DNA of 64,000 bases from Hydractinia symbiolongicarpus (Eukaryota; Cnidaria; Hydrozoa; Anthoathecata; Hydractiniidae). Positions 10,357 to 21,587 of the stretch are shown in pieces. Where the stretch lies: NCBI RefSeq assembly GCF_029227915.1, contig NC_079879.1:23454501-23518500 (forward strand), in the 5' to 3' direction. The notes beneath the pieces were generated by a model. It saw nothing but the letters and a program-made list of their open reading frames with translations. It did not search any database and was not told the origin of the DNA. The position numbers were made by a program, and so were the translations under genes. Positions within the stretch are counted from its first letter, which is position 1; each line of letters starts with the position of its first letter.

Positions 10357-12393
10357 ATGAATGCATATATACTTTTATAGTTGCACATTATAGCCACACA
10401 TGTACAGAAAGTCTGATATATAAGAACATCATTTAGTTTTCTTTATACAAGTGTCTCAGAACTGCAATATTAACCACAACAGCAAAAAACAAATCAAAAT
10501 ATAAAAATATATAACCAAAATGAGTCAAAACTTTGTACTCTCTGCACACCATATGTTACTTATGTTAACTTTTGAAGTTGTAGCTTCACGTCTGTCGTGG
10601 ACGACTGACGTCAGTCACTTTTTCCTCTTCTTCTACTTCATCTCTAGAGAGAGGAGGATGAGGGTTAGATCGAACTACAGTGACTATACTGTTTTCTGAG
10701 GCTTTATATATGGAGAAAAACACAGTCTATTCTGGACACAATATTCTATATGGGTCAGTGACACATTTTATTTAGAACAAAACAAATCAGAAGATGCTAC
10801 AAAACGTTACGAAGAATTTTTCTTATGCGAATTGGATGGCAAATTTGCAGGCGAAATGTATCTGAGCATGCACATTTTTATTTGTGTTATTTTGCTTCAA
10901 AAAGTTTGCTTAACTGAAAAGTAGAAACAAGGTTCTTTTTTCATGTAAATATACATCCTAACAAAGTTTTATCCTAACATAGAAAAAATAACAAAAGAAG
11001 TCTTAATTCAAAAAAAAAAGATGTATATATATACTCAATAAAATGCATAACTATAAATTCAAATAAAAGCTCAATGTTGTTCAATGTTTATATATATTTG
11101 AAGATTTTCTATGTTTCTATGTTAATTTTTCTGGACATGTTAATGATTGCACAAGAACCACTCCTTAGAAATTAAAAAAAATTGTTACTAGAAAATATGG
11201 ATGTTGGTGTTAATCCTGATATATATATAGAAATAATTTCAGTTTCTATAACATGACTCGCACTAGTGTATTAAATTAATTTGAAGACACATGATCCTGT
11301 TGCTGTATTAGCGAAAGAGTAGTCTGTTTGGAACGCCAAATAGTCTATGGGTCTACATTTTGTTTAGAATCCGACGACTACAAATTTACATGTTAAACAA
11401 AAATTGCATCCAGCACCGTGATGCCCCAGTGGTAGCTTAATATTTACTCCTCTGAGTGTTTGGTGATGCCTCTTAATTTCTAGATCATAACCTCCACTTC
11501 TTTCTTGAAAAATCTCATCATTTCGCTTCTAGCTGGCTGACTACGTTTAGCACCATCTTTAAAACACAACAAAAACTCCATCGCCGTGCTAAAAACACGT
11601 TGTCTCGCTCAATCAGATATTTACGAAAATTTACCAACAAATGACCAGATAAAATTACTGGGCAACACTGATAAAATGGCAGAATTTTTTATAAATTTGA
11701 TGTATAGGGACGAAATAGTATAGAAATCCTATATACTCTCCACCGTGCTTACTTTTTACTTATATTTGGCTTATTAATGAGGAAATGGGCTTCGACGCTC
11801 CGTGCGCTAGCGCGCACTCCGCTACTCTCCGCAATCAATATAGAAAGTGTTGCGGAGAGGTTGCCAAGGCAAAGGCATTAAGCACGGCAAGGAAAGGGCA
11901 AAGGCAGGCAAGGAAGTAGGAAGAGGAATCAGGAAGGCAGGGGTAGGCAAGGCATGGGAGCCACAGGTAAGGACATACTTTAAAGGAAGAAATTTTCGCG
12001 GAAGAAATTTTCGCGAGGCCAAAAAATCGCGAAATTTTTGGAATTTTCGCGAATAGCCTCTCCTAAGATTTTTCGCGGGAATATATTTTCGCGAATGAAC
12101 ACTTTCGAAATTTTTCGCGAGAAAAGATTTTCGCGAATGGCCTATTTTTAAAATATTTCGCGAGAATAAACTTTCGCGAACGAAGACATTTTTGATTTTT
12201 TTATACGTACCTAATTTATAAAAAACGTGTTTTTTATACAAAAAGCAGTTATATAAATGACAGCTGATTTGAGAATGTAAGTTTTTCTTTCGTTTGCACT
12301 TTTTCAAAACACAAAATAAACTATATATAAACAAGTTTTACAGGGTAAAGCTTTTCGTATTAACGAGTACCAAAAATATTTGTTTTAACAGTG

Positions 12394-12609
12394 TCATTGT
12401 TCATCTTCCATGCTTTCAAAAGCGTCAAAAGCAGATCTTTCCCACACAAAATCACAATCCTCATCTTCGTCGTCTTCACCGCTATCGTCATTTTCGTCGT
12501 CGTCGGCTCTTTCAGAGTATCCAATCTGCTTTTCTTCCAAGGTCAAACCACAAACCGATTGAAGCTGCTGGTTCTCCACTGGACTGCTTTCACATAACGG
12601 GTCGATCTC
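12394..12609 (-). pseudogene. In-frame acidic C-terminal extension of the pogo-type transposase
   Basis: Directly after the TAA at 12612-12610 the same frame continues for 71 codons. It begins EIDPLCESSPVENQQLQS, is followed by a strongly acidic stretch (DDDENDDSGEDDEDEDCDF) and ends at TAA 12394. The repeated motif IDPF-stop-EIDPL and the acidic tail typical of pogo-like transposases suggest that the ancestral protein ran through to 12394 and that the TAA is a later nonsense change (for example CAA to TAA), unless it is read through. Confidence 0.6.
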
Positions 12610-14138
12610 TTAAAATGGGTCGATTGGAGGGAGATTCTTGCTACCCAGCTGAATCGCATCAGTAATTCCCGCTGCTCTCCATCCACTTTCAATGATACTT
12701 TTTCCTTTGCTGGTAGTCATCTCATCATAAAAGTCGACAACCCATTGAGCATGTAGGGGTTTGAGAGTAGTTAAACGCAGCTTAACATCTACTTCATCAA
12801 TTTTGACCACATCATTAAGCTGCCTTGAAATTTGATCAGCGTACCAGGTGCTGAATTTATTTCTCAAGAAGCGCTTTGCATGTCCATTGACAGTTAAATC
12901 TAATGGTTGATAAAACTTGGTCATATTTGCTGGTACATTGACGACACATATGTGGTTTTCCTTGATCTTATTGAGGACTTCGCTCGTCATTTGGCCAGTA
13001 AATACATCCATGATAAGCAATCCTTTTTGATCAAGAGGTAGCTTGAGTGTTGCTCGTTCTTCTTTTAGGTAGGGCGAAATGATTTCTTCAATTATTTTGA
13101 TTGACTCTGTCGTGTTAGAGTAGTGAGTGGGGTTTGCACTCAAACTGAAGCCGTCTGGAAACTTGAAGCGAGGTAGACTCTGTTCCGTCTTTCCCCCGTA
13201 GATCAGCTGGATAGGCAAAAACTTATTTGTAAACGTTATTCCAAATGTTCCAGTAATCGATCGTTTGTCGCTAGCAGCTTCCATGACTACGGACGCTGAA
13301 CCACGTTTGGCTAGGGTGAAATTACCAGTTGGGACATATTTTAGGGGTGTTTGGTCAATGTTGACGATCATGGAGTGTGGTATGTTATGCTTTTCAATAA
13401 GGGTGACGATCTCATGGTGAAACAAAAATTCCATTTCTTTCCTGGCACCGTCAGGAATATTAACCTTCGAAGAAGTCTTCATCCGCCGAACGAAGCCCAT
13501 ACGCTTGAATAAGCTTTTTGCCCAACTTGATGAATCGACATCAATGTTTCCAACGGCGCCCGGATACCTTGACATTCCATCAATTTCTCCAAGTAGCAGT
13601 GGACGACCTACTGGCTTCGAGTATTTGGACACAGATTTCACAACTTCACGTTTTTCTTTCGAAGCGATTTTTATCTCCTTCACGACTTTCTCTTTGAACG
13701 ATCGAATTGTGCTCTCTGTGAGCCCAGGAAACTGCGACTTGAACTTCCGTAGCGCAGCACTGTTGCCATTTTTACGTGCGTAGTCGCCAATCGTAAATCG
13801 GTCTTTAGGTTGCCATTTTACGTAAGTCTTTCTTTCCTTCGCTTTTTCCGAGATTGCTTGCACATCAACTACACCGAGGCCATCGACTTCAGGCAAGGAT
13901 TTAGAGGTAGTACCTAAAAATAAAAATAAAGGATTTTGTAGAATAATTTTTTAAAATATACCCTGCAATAATTTCATGATAATTCATTTGGTACAAGAGC
14001 TTTTTGCTGGCAACGAAAAATATAACACTAACCTGCAGAAGGTTCCGGAGGAGCAATGTTCTTTTCTGCAGGACTGTTTTCTTTAAGCTTATCTTCTAAA
14101 GCTTTTTTAAGCTTTTGACTTATTCGAAGGAAAGACAT
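12610..14138 (-). CDS. Pogo/Tigger-like DDE transposase, two exons
   Basis: Exon 1 is 14138-14033 (ATG in a helical, lysine-rich leader, donor CTGCAG|GTTAGTG). A 119-bp intron follows, with a T-rich acceptor TTTTTAG|GTACTACC. Exon 2 is 13913-12610, in frame across the phase-1 junction, giving about 469 aa. After a helix-turn-helix-like N-terminal part (KFKSQFPGLTESTIRSFKEK) comes the DDE_1 catalytic domain: first Asp in IVNIDQTPLKYVP (about residue 222), second in GLLIMDVFTGQ (about 338), third in TKFYQPLDLTVNG (about 374). All three acidic residues are present. The segment between GEIDGM and SSSWAKSLFKRMGF looks shorter than in related transposases, possibly an internal deletion in the CENP-B-type DNA-binding region. 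It would cut and paste the 3.53-kb element around it. Confidence 0.88.
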
Positions 14139-14562
14139 GGTTGATCCTTCTCATCCAAAAAACTGTTTGTTTCCTTTTTCAAATCACACAGAAACAAAAC
14201 ACAACAAAAAAAATTATGTGAAATACTTTTTCGATTGCCTTTTGAAAATATAGTTTGCATCTCTTATCTTAATAAAAAAGAAGAAAAGCTCACAAAAACA
14301 TTTCGAAACTAAATTTAAAAAAAAAACATGTATTTTGGTAAAAAAAACGTCTTTGATGTTTATATTCTAAAGAATTAAGATTTAGAACAACATAACCCCC
14401 GGCATAAATTGACTTATCCTTGTGTGTATTCGAATACGCCTCTTCTTTTATGTTTGGATCGAATCAGTCTAGACGGTTTCGAATTTAGCAGACACCTCTT
14501 TTAGACAAAATCGAACGACAAATCATCTTTGTCATCACTTATGTGTACAACTTTCTTGCATC
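14139..14562. promoter_or_regulatory. Divergent promoter region of the transposon
   Basis: AT-rich 424 bp between the transposase start (14138, minus) and HIRAN start (14563, plus). It must hold both promoters if the element is self-sufficient. I see long A/T runs but no clear TATA plus initiator pair. Confidence 0.4.
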
Positions 14563-15177
14563 ATGTCTTCGACAGAAAAGATTTTAAAATTTTCTTCAGC
14601 TGTAAGAGGTTTTCATTATTATCAGAGATTATGGTTCCCAAGAGAAGAAGAAACACTTAATTGCTATTATGAACAAGACAACGCATTTGATCTGTTTGCT
14701 ATAAAAACCGAACAGTGCGATTCTGGAACAACAGTGGGACACTTACCCAGAGAAATTTCTAGGATAACAAAGCTTATTCTAGACAGGGGTGCAAGGATTA
14801 CGGCTACTCTAACGTCAAAAAATTATCGTCGATCTCCATTGGTTCAAGGAGGATTGGAAATCGCATGTGAAGTCACTGTGAGAATGCCAGCTACAATAAA
14901 AAACCACATGATTTTGGATCGTTATAAAGAATTGCTGAATGATTATTATATCGAACCAAAAGATAAAGAAATTCTCGGAAATTTTCTAGCACTTTCAACT
15001 AATAATGCTTCTCCACCAGAAAAAGAAACTGCTCCGAAAAGAAAGAAGAAAAAAACCACAACAAACGTCAATGAGAATATCCCGGACAAAAGGGTTATAT
15101 TCCGTCGCCAACAAAAAAATCACAATAAACAAAACAGGGACGACGCCAAAGCCGAAACAGTAATTGTAATAGATTAA
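14563..15177 (+). CDS. HIRAN-domain protein encoded inside the transposon
   Basis: ATG 14563 to TAA 15177, 204 aa, no intron. Residues about 12-107 form a HIRAN domain: VRGFHYYQRLWFPREEET, the acidic/asparagine motif YEQDNAFDLFAIK, then VGHLPREISRITKLILDRGA and a closing VQGGLEIACEV. HIRAN domains (HLTF/Rad5 family) bind DNA 3' ends or damaged forks. The C-terminal 60 residues are basic and low-complexity (PKRKKKKTTTNVNEN), a probable nuclear localisation signal. There is no ATPase or nuclease domain. It lies within the 39-bp inverted repeats, divergent from the transposase, so it moves with the element. It may process ends, assist target or fork choice, or be a captured passenger gene; this is inference. 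Confidence 0.82.
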   Translation: MSSTEKILKFSSAVRGFHYYQRLWFPREEETLNCYYEQDNAFDLFAIKTEQCDSGTTVGHLPREISRITKLILDRGARITATLTSKNYRRSPLVQGGLEIACEVTVRMPATIKNHMILDRYKELLNDYYIEPKDKEILGNFLALSTNNASPPEKETAPKRKKKKTTTNVNENIPDKRVIFRRQQKNHNKQNRDDAKAETVIVID

Positions 15178-16146
15178 ACAAAACAAAAAGAAAATTTTTA
15201 AAAGATATTGAATAACTGTTTACGTTATTACTTCCTAATGCTTTCATTTTTTAGAGTGAGAAGTGCCATAAATAAAACCTTGCACATTTTTCTCAAACTT
15301 TTCCCCAATAAGGTATTTGTTATGTTGCAAAAATAATTTTTTCGTGGGAATTTATTTTCGCGAATCAAGCATACTTGAAAATTTCGCGGGAATTTATTTT
15401 CGCGAACGACCCCTTTTGATTTTTTTCGCGGGACTTTATTTTCGCGATTTTTACCAATATTCGCGAAATCGCGAAAATTTCTTCCGCGAAAATTTCTTCC
15501 TTTAAAGTAGTAGGCAGGCACCAGAAAAGGCATAGGAAGGGTAGGCAAAGAAAGGCACGGTCAGTGCAGGCAAGGCAATGGAACGGCAAGGCAGGGGTGC
15601 ATGACTTTAATAGAAAATCTCCACCTTACAACTCAAAGATTGCGTATACTCAATATGTCTAAGTTAAGTATCATATTAGTCCAGGAGTATAGAAAATATT
15701 GAGGTGCAAATATTTCAAATTCAATATCTCAAAAAAAAGTCTCAAATTTATCTCAGGTCAATATACAGTGAATCATAGCAGAATTATGTGCCATTACAAG
15801 TATTTAAACAATCAGTCATAACGACATATCATTTTTTGATAAATCTGAGATTAACTTGGTTCCAATGACAACAACATTAAAAAGTCAAGATATAGAAATA
15901 ATCATAGAAGTCTTCGAGAAATGCAAAAAAATTATTAAAAAACGCCTTTTTTGGTTTCTTGTGCCTACCAGGTGTATCAACAAAAACTTTTTACCATAAA
16001 GTAGATCTATTACAAAAAACAAAGCACTTTTGGGCTCTATAAATGAAAGTGGTAAATGTATGCAACTCCCCCCCTTTACGACTCAAAGATTACCTATTAT
16101 ATGAAAACCTGGTTGTTGTAGGTGCAAGATAATTATGTTTTTTCTA

Positions 16147-16214
16147 GCCCTGTCCAGGATTTGAACCTGGATCTCTCATTTGCATGAGTGTCATAGCCAT
16201 TAGACCAGCAGGGC
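16147..16214 (-). ncRNA. tRNA-like pol III module, copy 2
   Basis: Same structure as the copy at 10289: 7-bp acceptor stem, box A and box B, short anticodon arm (GACACTCATGCAAATGAGAG). B box here is GTTCAAATCC. Lies in the right half of U2. Confidence 0.7.
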
Positions 16215-18195
16215 ATAAACATAAATATATATACAAGACTTTACAGGTGAATATTATATACACTTAGGAATTTGCAGCACACAGCCTAGATAAAATAAAC
16301 TTTTGAGAAATGCTGGTTAAGCCACAAGTAACTGTGTTACCTGGCATAAAACACTTGTTGAAACAATTAATACAAATTGTAAACTGTAGCACACATTCAG
16401 GTGGAGCGCCTTAGTACAGGTGTGCACTATATCATAAATCGAGTGAAACACCCAACATTTAAGGTGTGTTGGGTGTATAATTATATTTTTCAGATTCACA
16501 AAATATATATATATTTCCTTCAACTTTAGCTTGAATAAAAACACAATTTACATATTGTGCCATGTCATAACGAAAACTGTCAGCAAACCTTTTTTATTTT
16601 TCACAAAATGTTCCTGGTAAAACTTAAAATATATATGTACTTTAATCTGTGGTGCGCCATTAGTATAGGCAAACAAACCCTTTCAAAAACACTTTAGCAC
16701 AACTTCTGTTAAATAGAAACACGGGTAACAGCTTGTTGTTAACACTGGGCTGAGTGATTTGTGCAGGTATATATATATATATATGTGTTGCACATACTTT
16801 TCGGCATAATACCTATTTCCAAAAAACCTGTTGTTATCCTATGCAGCTAAACCAATCTATCTGTAGAATATATAGGTATGTACTTTTGCTGATTTCACTA
16901 AACATTTTAGTCCTTGATTTTTGATCTAAAATTGTCCCATACATATCTTGTCCCTGTGGCTAGAACAACAAGCTATGTAATGGACATTTCTAATCAGAGT
17001 AGAATTATCTCACTTACTGTGTCATGTCAAAAAAATTTATATGCTAGCTAAAGGAGCTAATTTTATGCCTGCTTAATTGGTAGTTTTATCCCAGCCAATT
17101 AGTTAATTTTATGCTAGCTTTGTAGCTAGTTTTATGCTATAGCCCTTTTTTTATAGCTAGCTAAACGGTTAAAGTAAGCTAGCTATATGTTATCTAAGTT
17201 CTGTTATTATGCCAGCTAAGTGGGCAGTTTTATACTAGCTAGCTTTAGGTGGCAGTAAGGATAAGAAGGGGTTCATCAATGTAAAGAAATAGTGATCTAC
17301 TAGCTGTACATACCCTTTCTTCGTTTTCCTCAAAATACCCTTCTACCCTATCATCAAGCTATCATCAACTAAATTTTCGTTTCAAGCGCTATGTATCTGA
17401 GGAAATGTCATGTGATATTAGTAAGAGTAACTAATGAATCACGTGGCTAATGCTGTATGCCGACCTGATCTTAACTGAAAACGGCGTGTCTCGACCAACC
17501 GGATTTTCACGGAAGAAATGACCATAAAAAATATTTGGGTAAGTGGGTCAAAAATCGGACGTTTTAAAATTTATTGTACTAGGAGAAAACGCGGAAATTC
17601 GTTACGCTCTAATATATTTATGGGAACGAGGAAAATAGCTCCGTTCGAGCAATGGCTCTCTCTCCGCAACCAGTATAGAAAGTGTTGCGGAGAGGTTGCC
17701 AAGGCAAAGGCATTAAGGAAAGGGCACGGCAATATATTTAGCGTTGCACGGCAAAGGCAGGCAAGGAAACAGGGAGAGGAATCAGCAAGGCAGGGGTAGG
17801 CAAGACAGGGGTAGGCAAGGCATGGGAGGCACAGGCAAGGGCATAGCAGGCAGGCACCAGAAAAGGCATAGGAAAGGAAGGGATTTATTAAGAACGGCAA
17901 GGAAAGGGAGCGACAAAGGCAGGCAAGAAAACAGGAAGAGGAATCAGCAAGGCAGGGGTAGGCAAGGCATGGGAGGCACAGACAAGGGCATAGTAAGCAG
18001 GCAACAGAAAAGACATAGAAAGGGAACGGCAAGAAAGGAACGGCAAGGCAGGGCCAGGCATTTAAATATACACTCCTTCCCCTTCTACAACTCGAAGATT
18101 ACGTATATTTAATTAAGGTATTATAAGGTCAATATACAGAATTTTATCAATATAATACAACGGGGTTGTTGTAGGTGCAAGATAATGTTTTTCAT

Positions 18196-18261
18196 GCCCT
18201 GTCCAGGATTCGAACCTGGATCTCTCGTTTACGAGTGTCATAGCCATTAGACTAACAAGGC
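18196..18261 (-). ncRNA. tRNA-like pol III module, copy 3 (canonical B box)
   Basis: Best B box of the series: GGTTCGAATCC on the minus strand, with a perfect 5-bp T stem (CCAGG/CCTGG). The anticodon region CTCGT-AA-ACGAG folds into a 5-bp hairpin with no room for an anticodon loop. The acceptor stem carries one mismatch. Confidence 0.7.
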
Positions 18262-19233
18262 GTAATAATTATGTAATTTTGTTAATTAAATATACTTAAA
18301 TATTTACACTTGTGTCTAATAAAGTAAGTAATATTGATCATTATCCATCAGTTTTTGACCTTTCGTATTAAAGGATCGTGTGTTTCAGGCTTAATCCCGA
18401 AGTTTGAGGTGAAACTAAGTAAGTTTATTGAAAAAATTTTCCAGCATGCAAAGGAACGAATATTATCAGAACAAACTACCACTTTATTCTTTATTATTCC
18501 ATGAAATTAACGAGTCAAGAAATTAACGCAAATTACATTTAATTAACGCGAATTTGAGAATATGCTACATCACACGGAGCGAAAATTACAGTAACAGGCG
18601 ATTTTATTTATTGTAAAAAAAGTCGGCAATTTACAGTATTTTAATCAACAAGTCATGAAATTAAAAGTCTTTAAATTAACACGAATTTTGAAAAACCGGT
18701 TTACACGCTTTTTTTATAAGAATATTGTTTTTTCGTTTCAGCCTCAGTATCCTTAGCTTTTTGACAAATCTCAGCCTCAAATATTCTTAAAAATATTCTT
18801 CACCGGAAAGTATGATTACCCTTAATATGCTTAAAGATGGTTAAAAAAATGGTGGAAAGTCAATAAACAAAGTGAAAACGACAGGTGATCCGACAAGAAA
18901 ATAAACGTACAGTATAAGAAATAAACCTCTAATCAAAATCTGCGCATCACACAAATTTTCATATCTAAAACAAGAAGTTGAGCCTGGGTATATTCTTAGT
19001 ATATTTTTAATTTTAACCCATTTCTCAGCCTCGATATTCTTATAATTATATTCTTATAAAAAAGCGTTTAAAATCATAACTGGGTAATTTTATGGAATAA
19101 GGTAATTACGCACATTATATGCAGAATCTGGAACAAAAACGCAAGACACAAATAATATGACAAAACGCAAATTGTTTTATAATAGCTTAATAAAGAATTT
19201 TATAACCTAAAGTTATGCTTGCAAGACACAAAT

Positions 19234-19345
19234 ATAGGTGGTGGTGGTTTGAATTGATTTCAGATTTTAAGTCATCAATATACAAAAGAAAAAGCAGGGG
19301 CCCAACACAGATCCCTGCGGCAAAGGTAAAAAGTCAGGGTAAAAA
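19234..19345 (-). mobile_element. LINE reverse-transcriptase scrap, copy of 10078-10165
   Basis: Encodes the PQGSVLGPLLFLLYIDDLKS motif on the minus strand, truncated just before the YADN motif. It was duplicated together with the surrounding Helitron-like sequence, not inserted independently. Confidence 0.7.
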
Positions 19346-19443
19346 TCAGAATATATATATATATACATCATAGTATACGGAATATAATATCCTTAATACT
19401 GCAATGTATAGCTATATGTGCAACATAATTAATGTTTTTCCTA

Positions 19444-19511
19444 GCCCTGTCCAGGATTCGAACTTGGATCTCTCATTTATAAGAGTGTCATAGCCATTAG
19501 ACCAACAGGGC
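19444..19511 (-). ncRNA. tRNA-like pol III module, copy 4
   Basis: Duplicate of copy 1 within the U1/U3 shared block; same box A, box B and short anticodon arm. Confidence 0.7.
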
Positions 19512-21587
19512 ATGAATGCATATATACTTTTATAGTTGCACATTATAGCCACACATGTACAGAAAGTCTGATATATAAGAACATCATTTAGTTTTCTTTA
19601 TACAAGTGTCTCAGAACTGCAATATTAACCACAACAGCAAAAAACAAATCAAAATATAAAAATATATAACCAAAATGAGTCAAAACTTTGTACTCTCTGC
19701 ACACCATATGTTACTTATGTTAACTTTTGAAGTTGTAGCTTCACGCCTGTCGTGGACGACTGACGTCAGTCACTTTTTCCTCTTCTTCTACTTCATCTCT
19801 AGAGAGAGGAGGATGAGGGTTAGATCGAACTACAGTGACTATACTGTTTTCTGAGGCTTTATATATGGAGAATTTTTACTCACAAATTTTTATATGTCAT
19901 GGGGCTTCTTTATTAGCAAAAACACAGTCTATTCTGGACACAATATTCTATATGGGTCAGTGACACATTTTATTTAGAACAAAACAAATCAGAAGATGCT
20001 ACAAAACGTTACGAAGAATTTTTCTTATGCGAATTGGATGGCAAATTTGCAGGCGAAATGTATCTGAGCATGCACATTTTTATTTGTGTTATTTTGCTTC
20101 AAAAAGTTTGCTTAACTGAAAAGTAGAAACAAGGTTCTTTTTTCATGTAAATATACATCCTAACAAAGTTTTATCCTAACATAGAAAAAATAACAAAAGA
20201 AGTCTTAATTCAAAAAAAAAGATGTATATATATACTCAATAAAATGCATAATATAAATTCAAATAAAAGCTCAATGTTGTTCAATGTTTATAAATATTTG
20301 AAGATTTTCTATGTTTCTATGTTATTTTTTCTGTTATTATATAGATGTTTGAAGATTTTCAGGACATGTTAATGATTGCACAAGAACCACTCCTTAGAAA
20401 TTAAAAAAAATTGTTACTAGAAAATATGGATGTTGGTGTTAATCCTGATATATATATATATAGAAATAATTTCAGTTTCTATAACATGACTCGCACTAGT
20501 GTATAAAATTAATTTGAAGACACATGATCCTGTTGCTGTATTAGCGAAAGAGTAGTCTGTTTGGAACGCCAAATAGTCTATGGGTCTACGTTTTGTTTAG
20601 AATCCGACGACTACAAATTTACATGTTAAACAAAAATTGCATCCAGCACCGTGATGCCCCAGCGGTAGCTAAATATTTACTCCTCTGGGTGTTTGGTGAT
20701 GCCTCTTAATTTCTAGCTAGCTCCACAATCATATGACTCTCCTCCCCCTGCCCTCTCCCCAACACTTCTCTGTCATCCAATCTTGAAAAAAATTACCTTT
20801 GGTGTCGGTAACATGTGACCATGTCAATGTCTATATAAATATTGACAGGAAGTATTATATGTGGAAAAATTAGCGATGTTCTTTTGTTGATTTTGCTAAG
20901 TTTTTTTAGTCATTCTTTATATACATTTAAAAAATTTGTCAAGAGCCAACACATTTTGTGGAGCTGGATAAAACTACAAAGTAGTTATGTGATGGACATC
21001 ACTCACTGTGTGCAGTAGCAGCTAGCTAGCTCAAAAATCCGTCCTAAAGTCTTAGGACGGATTTTTGAGAATTCTCTTATGATGCTATCTTCTAATCATC
21101 TAACATAAGAGAAAACTTAATAGGCATTTTTATGCTAGTTAAATTGGTAGTTTTATGCTAGCTTAGCTGCTACTGTTGTGCTAGATAGCTTTAGATGTAT
21201 GTAAGGGGTTTTCACAACCTTTAAAAAACAGTGATCATAACCTCCACTTCTTTCTTGAAAAATCTCATCATTTCGCTTCTAGCTGGCTGACTACGTTTAG
21301 CACCATCTTTAAGACACAACAAAAACTCCATCGCCGTGCTAAAAACACGTTCTCTCGCTCAATCAGATATTTACGAAAATTTACCAACAAATGACCAGAT
21401 AAAATTACTGGGCAACACTGATAAAATGGCAGAATTTTTTATAAATTTGATGTATAGGGACGAAATAGTATAGAAATCCTATATACTCTCCACCGTGCTT
21501 ACTTTTCACTTCTATTTGGCTTATTTAATGAGGAAATGGGCTTCGCTACGCTCCGTGCGCTAGCGCGCACTCCGCTACTCTCCGCAA

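Larger units (their letters stand above)
9332..11834 (-). mobile_element. Helitron-like unit U1 (non-autonomous)
   Basis: The left end is CCAG-TATAGAAAGTG-TTGCGGAG and the right end is CTCTCCGCAA. On the minus strand this reads 5'-TTGCGGAG...CTCCGCAACACTTTCTATACTGG-3' followed by T, i.e. a CTRR-T 3' terminus with inverted repeats that are terminal at one end and 15 bp internal at the other. It includes GGCAAGG-rich sequence at the left, a LINE fragment (9900-10165), a tRNA-like module (10289-10356) and, at the right, a block shared with the other units. It abuts U2 directly. No Rep/helicase gene is present. Confidence 0.7.
11978..15507. mobile_element. Complete pogo/Tigger-type transposon carrying transposase and HIRAN genes
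   Basis: Perfect 39-bp terminal inverted repeats start CTTTAAAGGAAGAAATTTTC at 11978 and end in the complement at 15507, flanked by TA on each side (11976-11977 and 15508-15509). Sister Helitron units show the unoccupied site ACATAGTAGGCAGG at about 27613 and 29791, so ends and TA target are certain. Inside each end are about three subterminal repeats of the TTCGCGGGAATTTATTTTCGCGAA type (12060-12180 and 15340-15460), probable transposase-binding sites. It encodes a spliced DDE transposase on the minus strand and a HIRAN protein on the plus strand, divergent across about 425 bp. Confidence 0.92.
11835..17669 (-). mobile_element. Helitron-like unit U2, interrupted by a pogo-type transposon
   Basis: Begins TCAA-TATAGAAAGTG-TTGCGGAG directly after the end of U1 and ends TCTCCGCAA directly before U3. 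The left 140 bases are GGCAAGG-rich. At the TA at 11976 a 3.53-kb transposon is inserted; the unit resumes at 15510 with GTAGGCAGGCACC. It carries a tRNA-like module at 16147-16214 and TAGCTAGC-rich sequence near 17.0-17.2 kb. No coding capacity of its own is visible. Confidence 0.7.
17670..21587 (-). mobile_element. Helitron-like unit U3
   Basis: Starts CCAG-TATAGAAAGTG-TTGCGGAG and ends TCTCCGCAA, abutting U2 and U4. The left 390 bases are GGCAAGG-rich and partly duplicated within the unit. Its right half (19234-21587) is a near copy of 10078-11834 in U1, including the LINE scrap and tRNA-like module, with small indels. A second tRNA-like module is at 18196-18261. Confidence 0.7.

Noticed and set aside
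11822-12334. 170-codon minus frame at the left end of the pogo-type transposon
   Set aside because: It spans the Helitron junction, the TIR and the TTCGCGAA repeats; the repeats fall in open frame by chance.
13505-13783. 92-codon plus frame
   Set aside because: Antisense shadow of the transposase exon.
17571-18032. Cys/Leu-rich minus frame (CLPCLAYPCLADSSSCF-type repeats), also at 27456-27699, 29616-29856 and 30162-30599
   Set aside because: The GGCAAGG block translates as Cys-Leu-Pro repeats on the minus strand; no start, splice site or conservation independent of the repeat.
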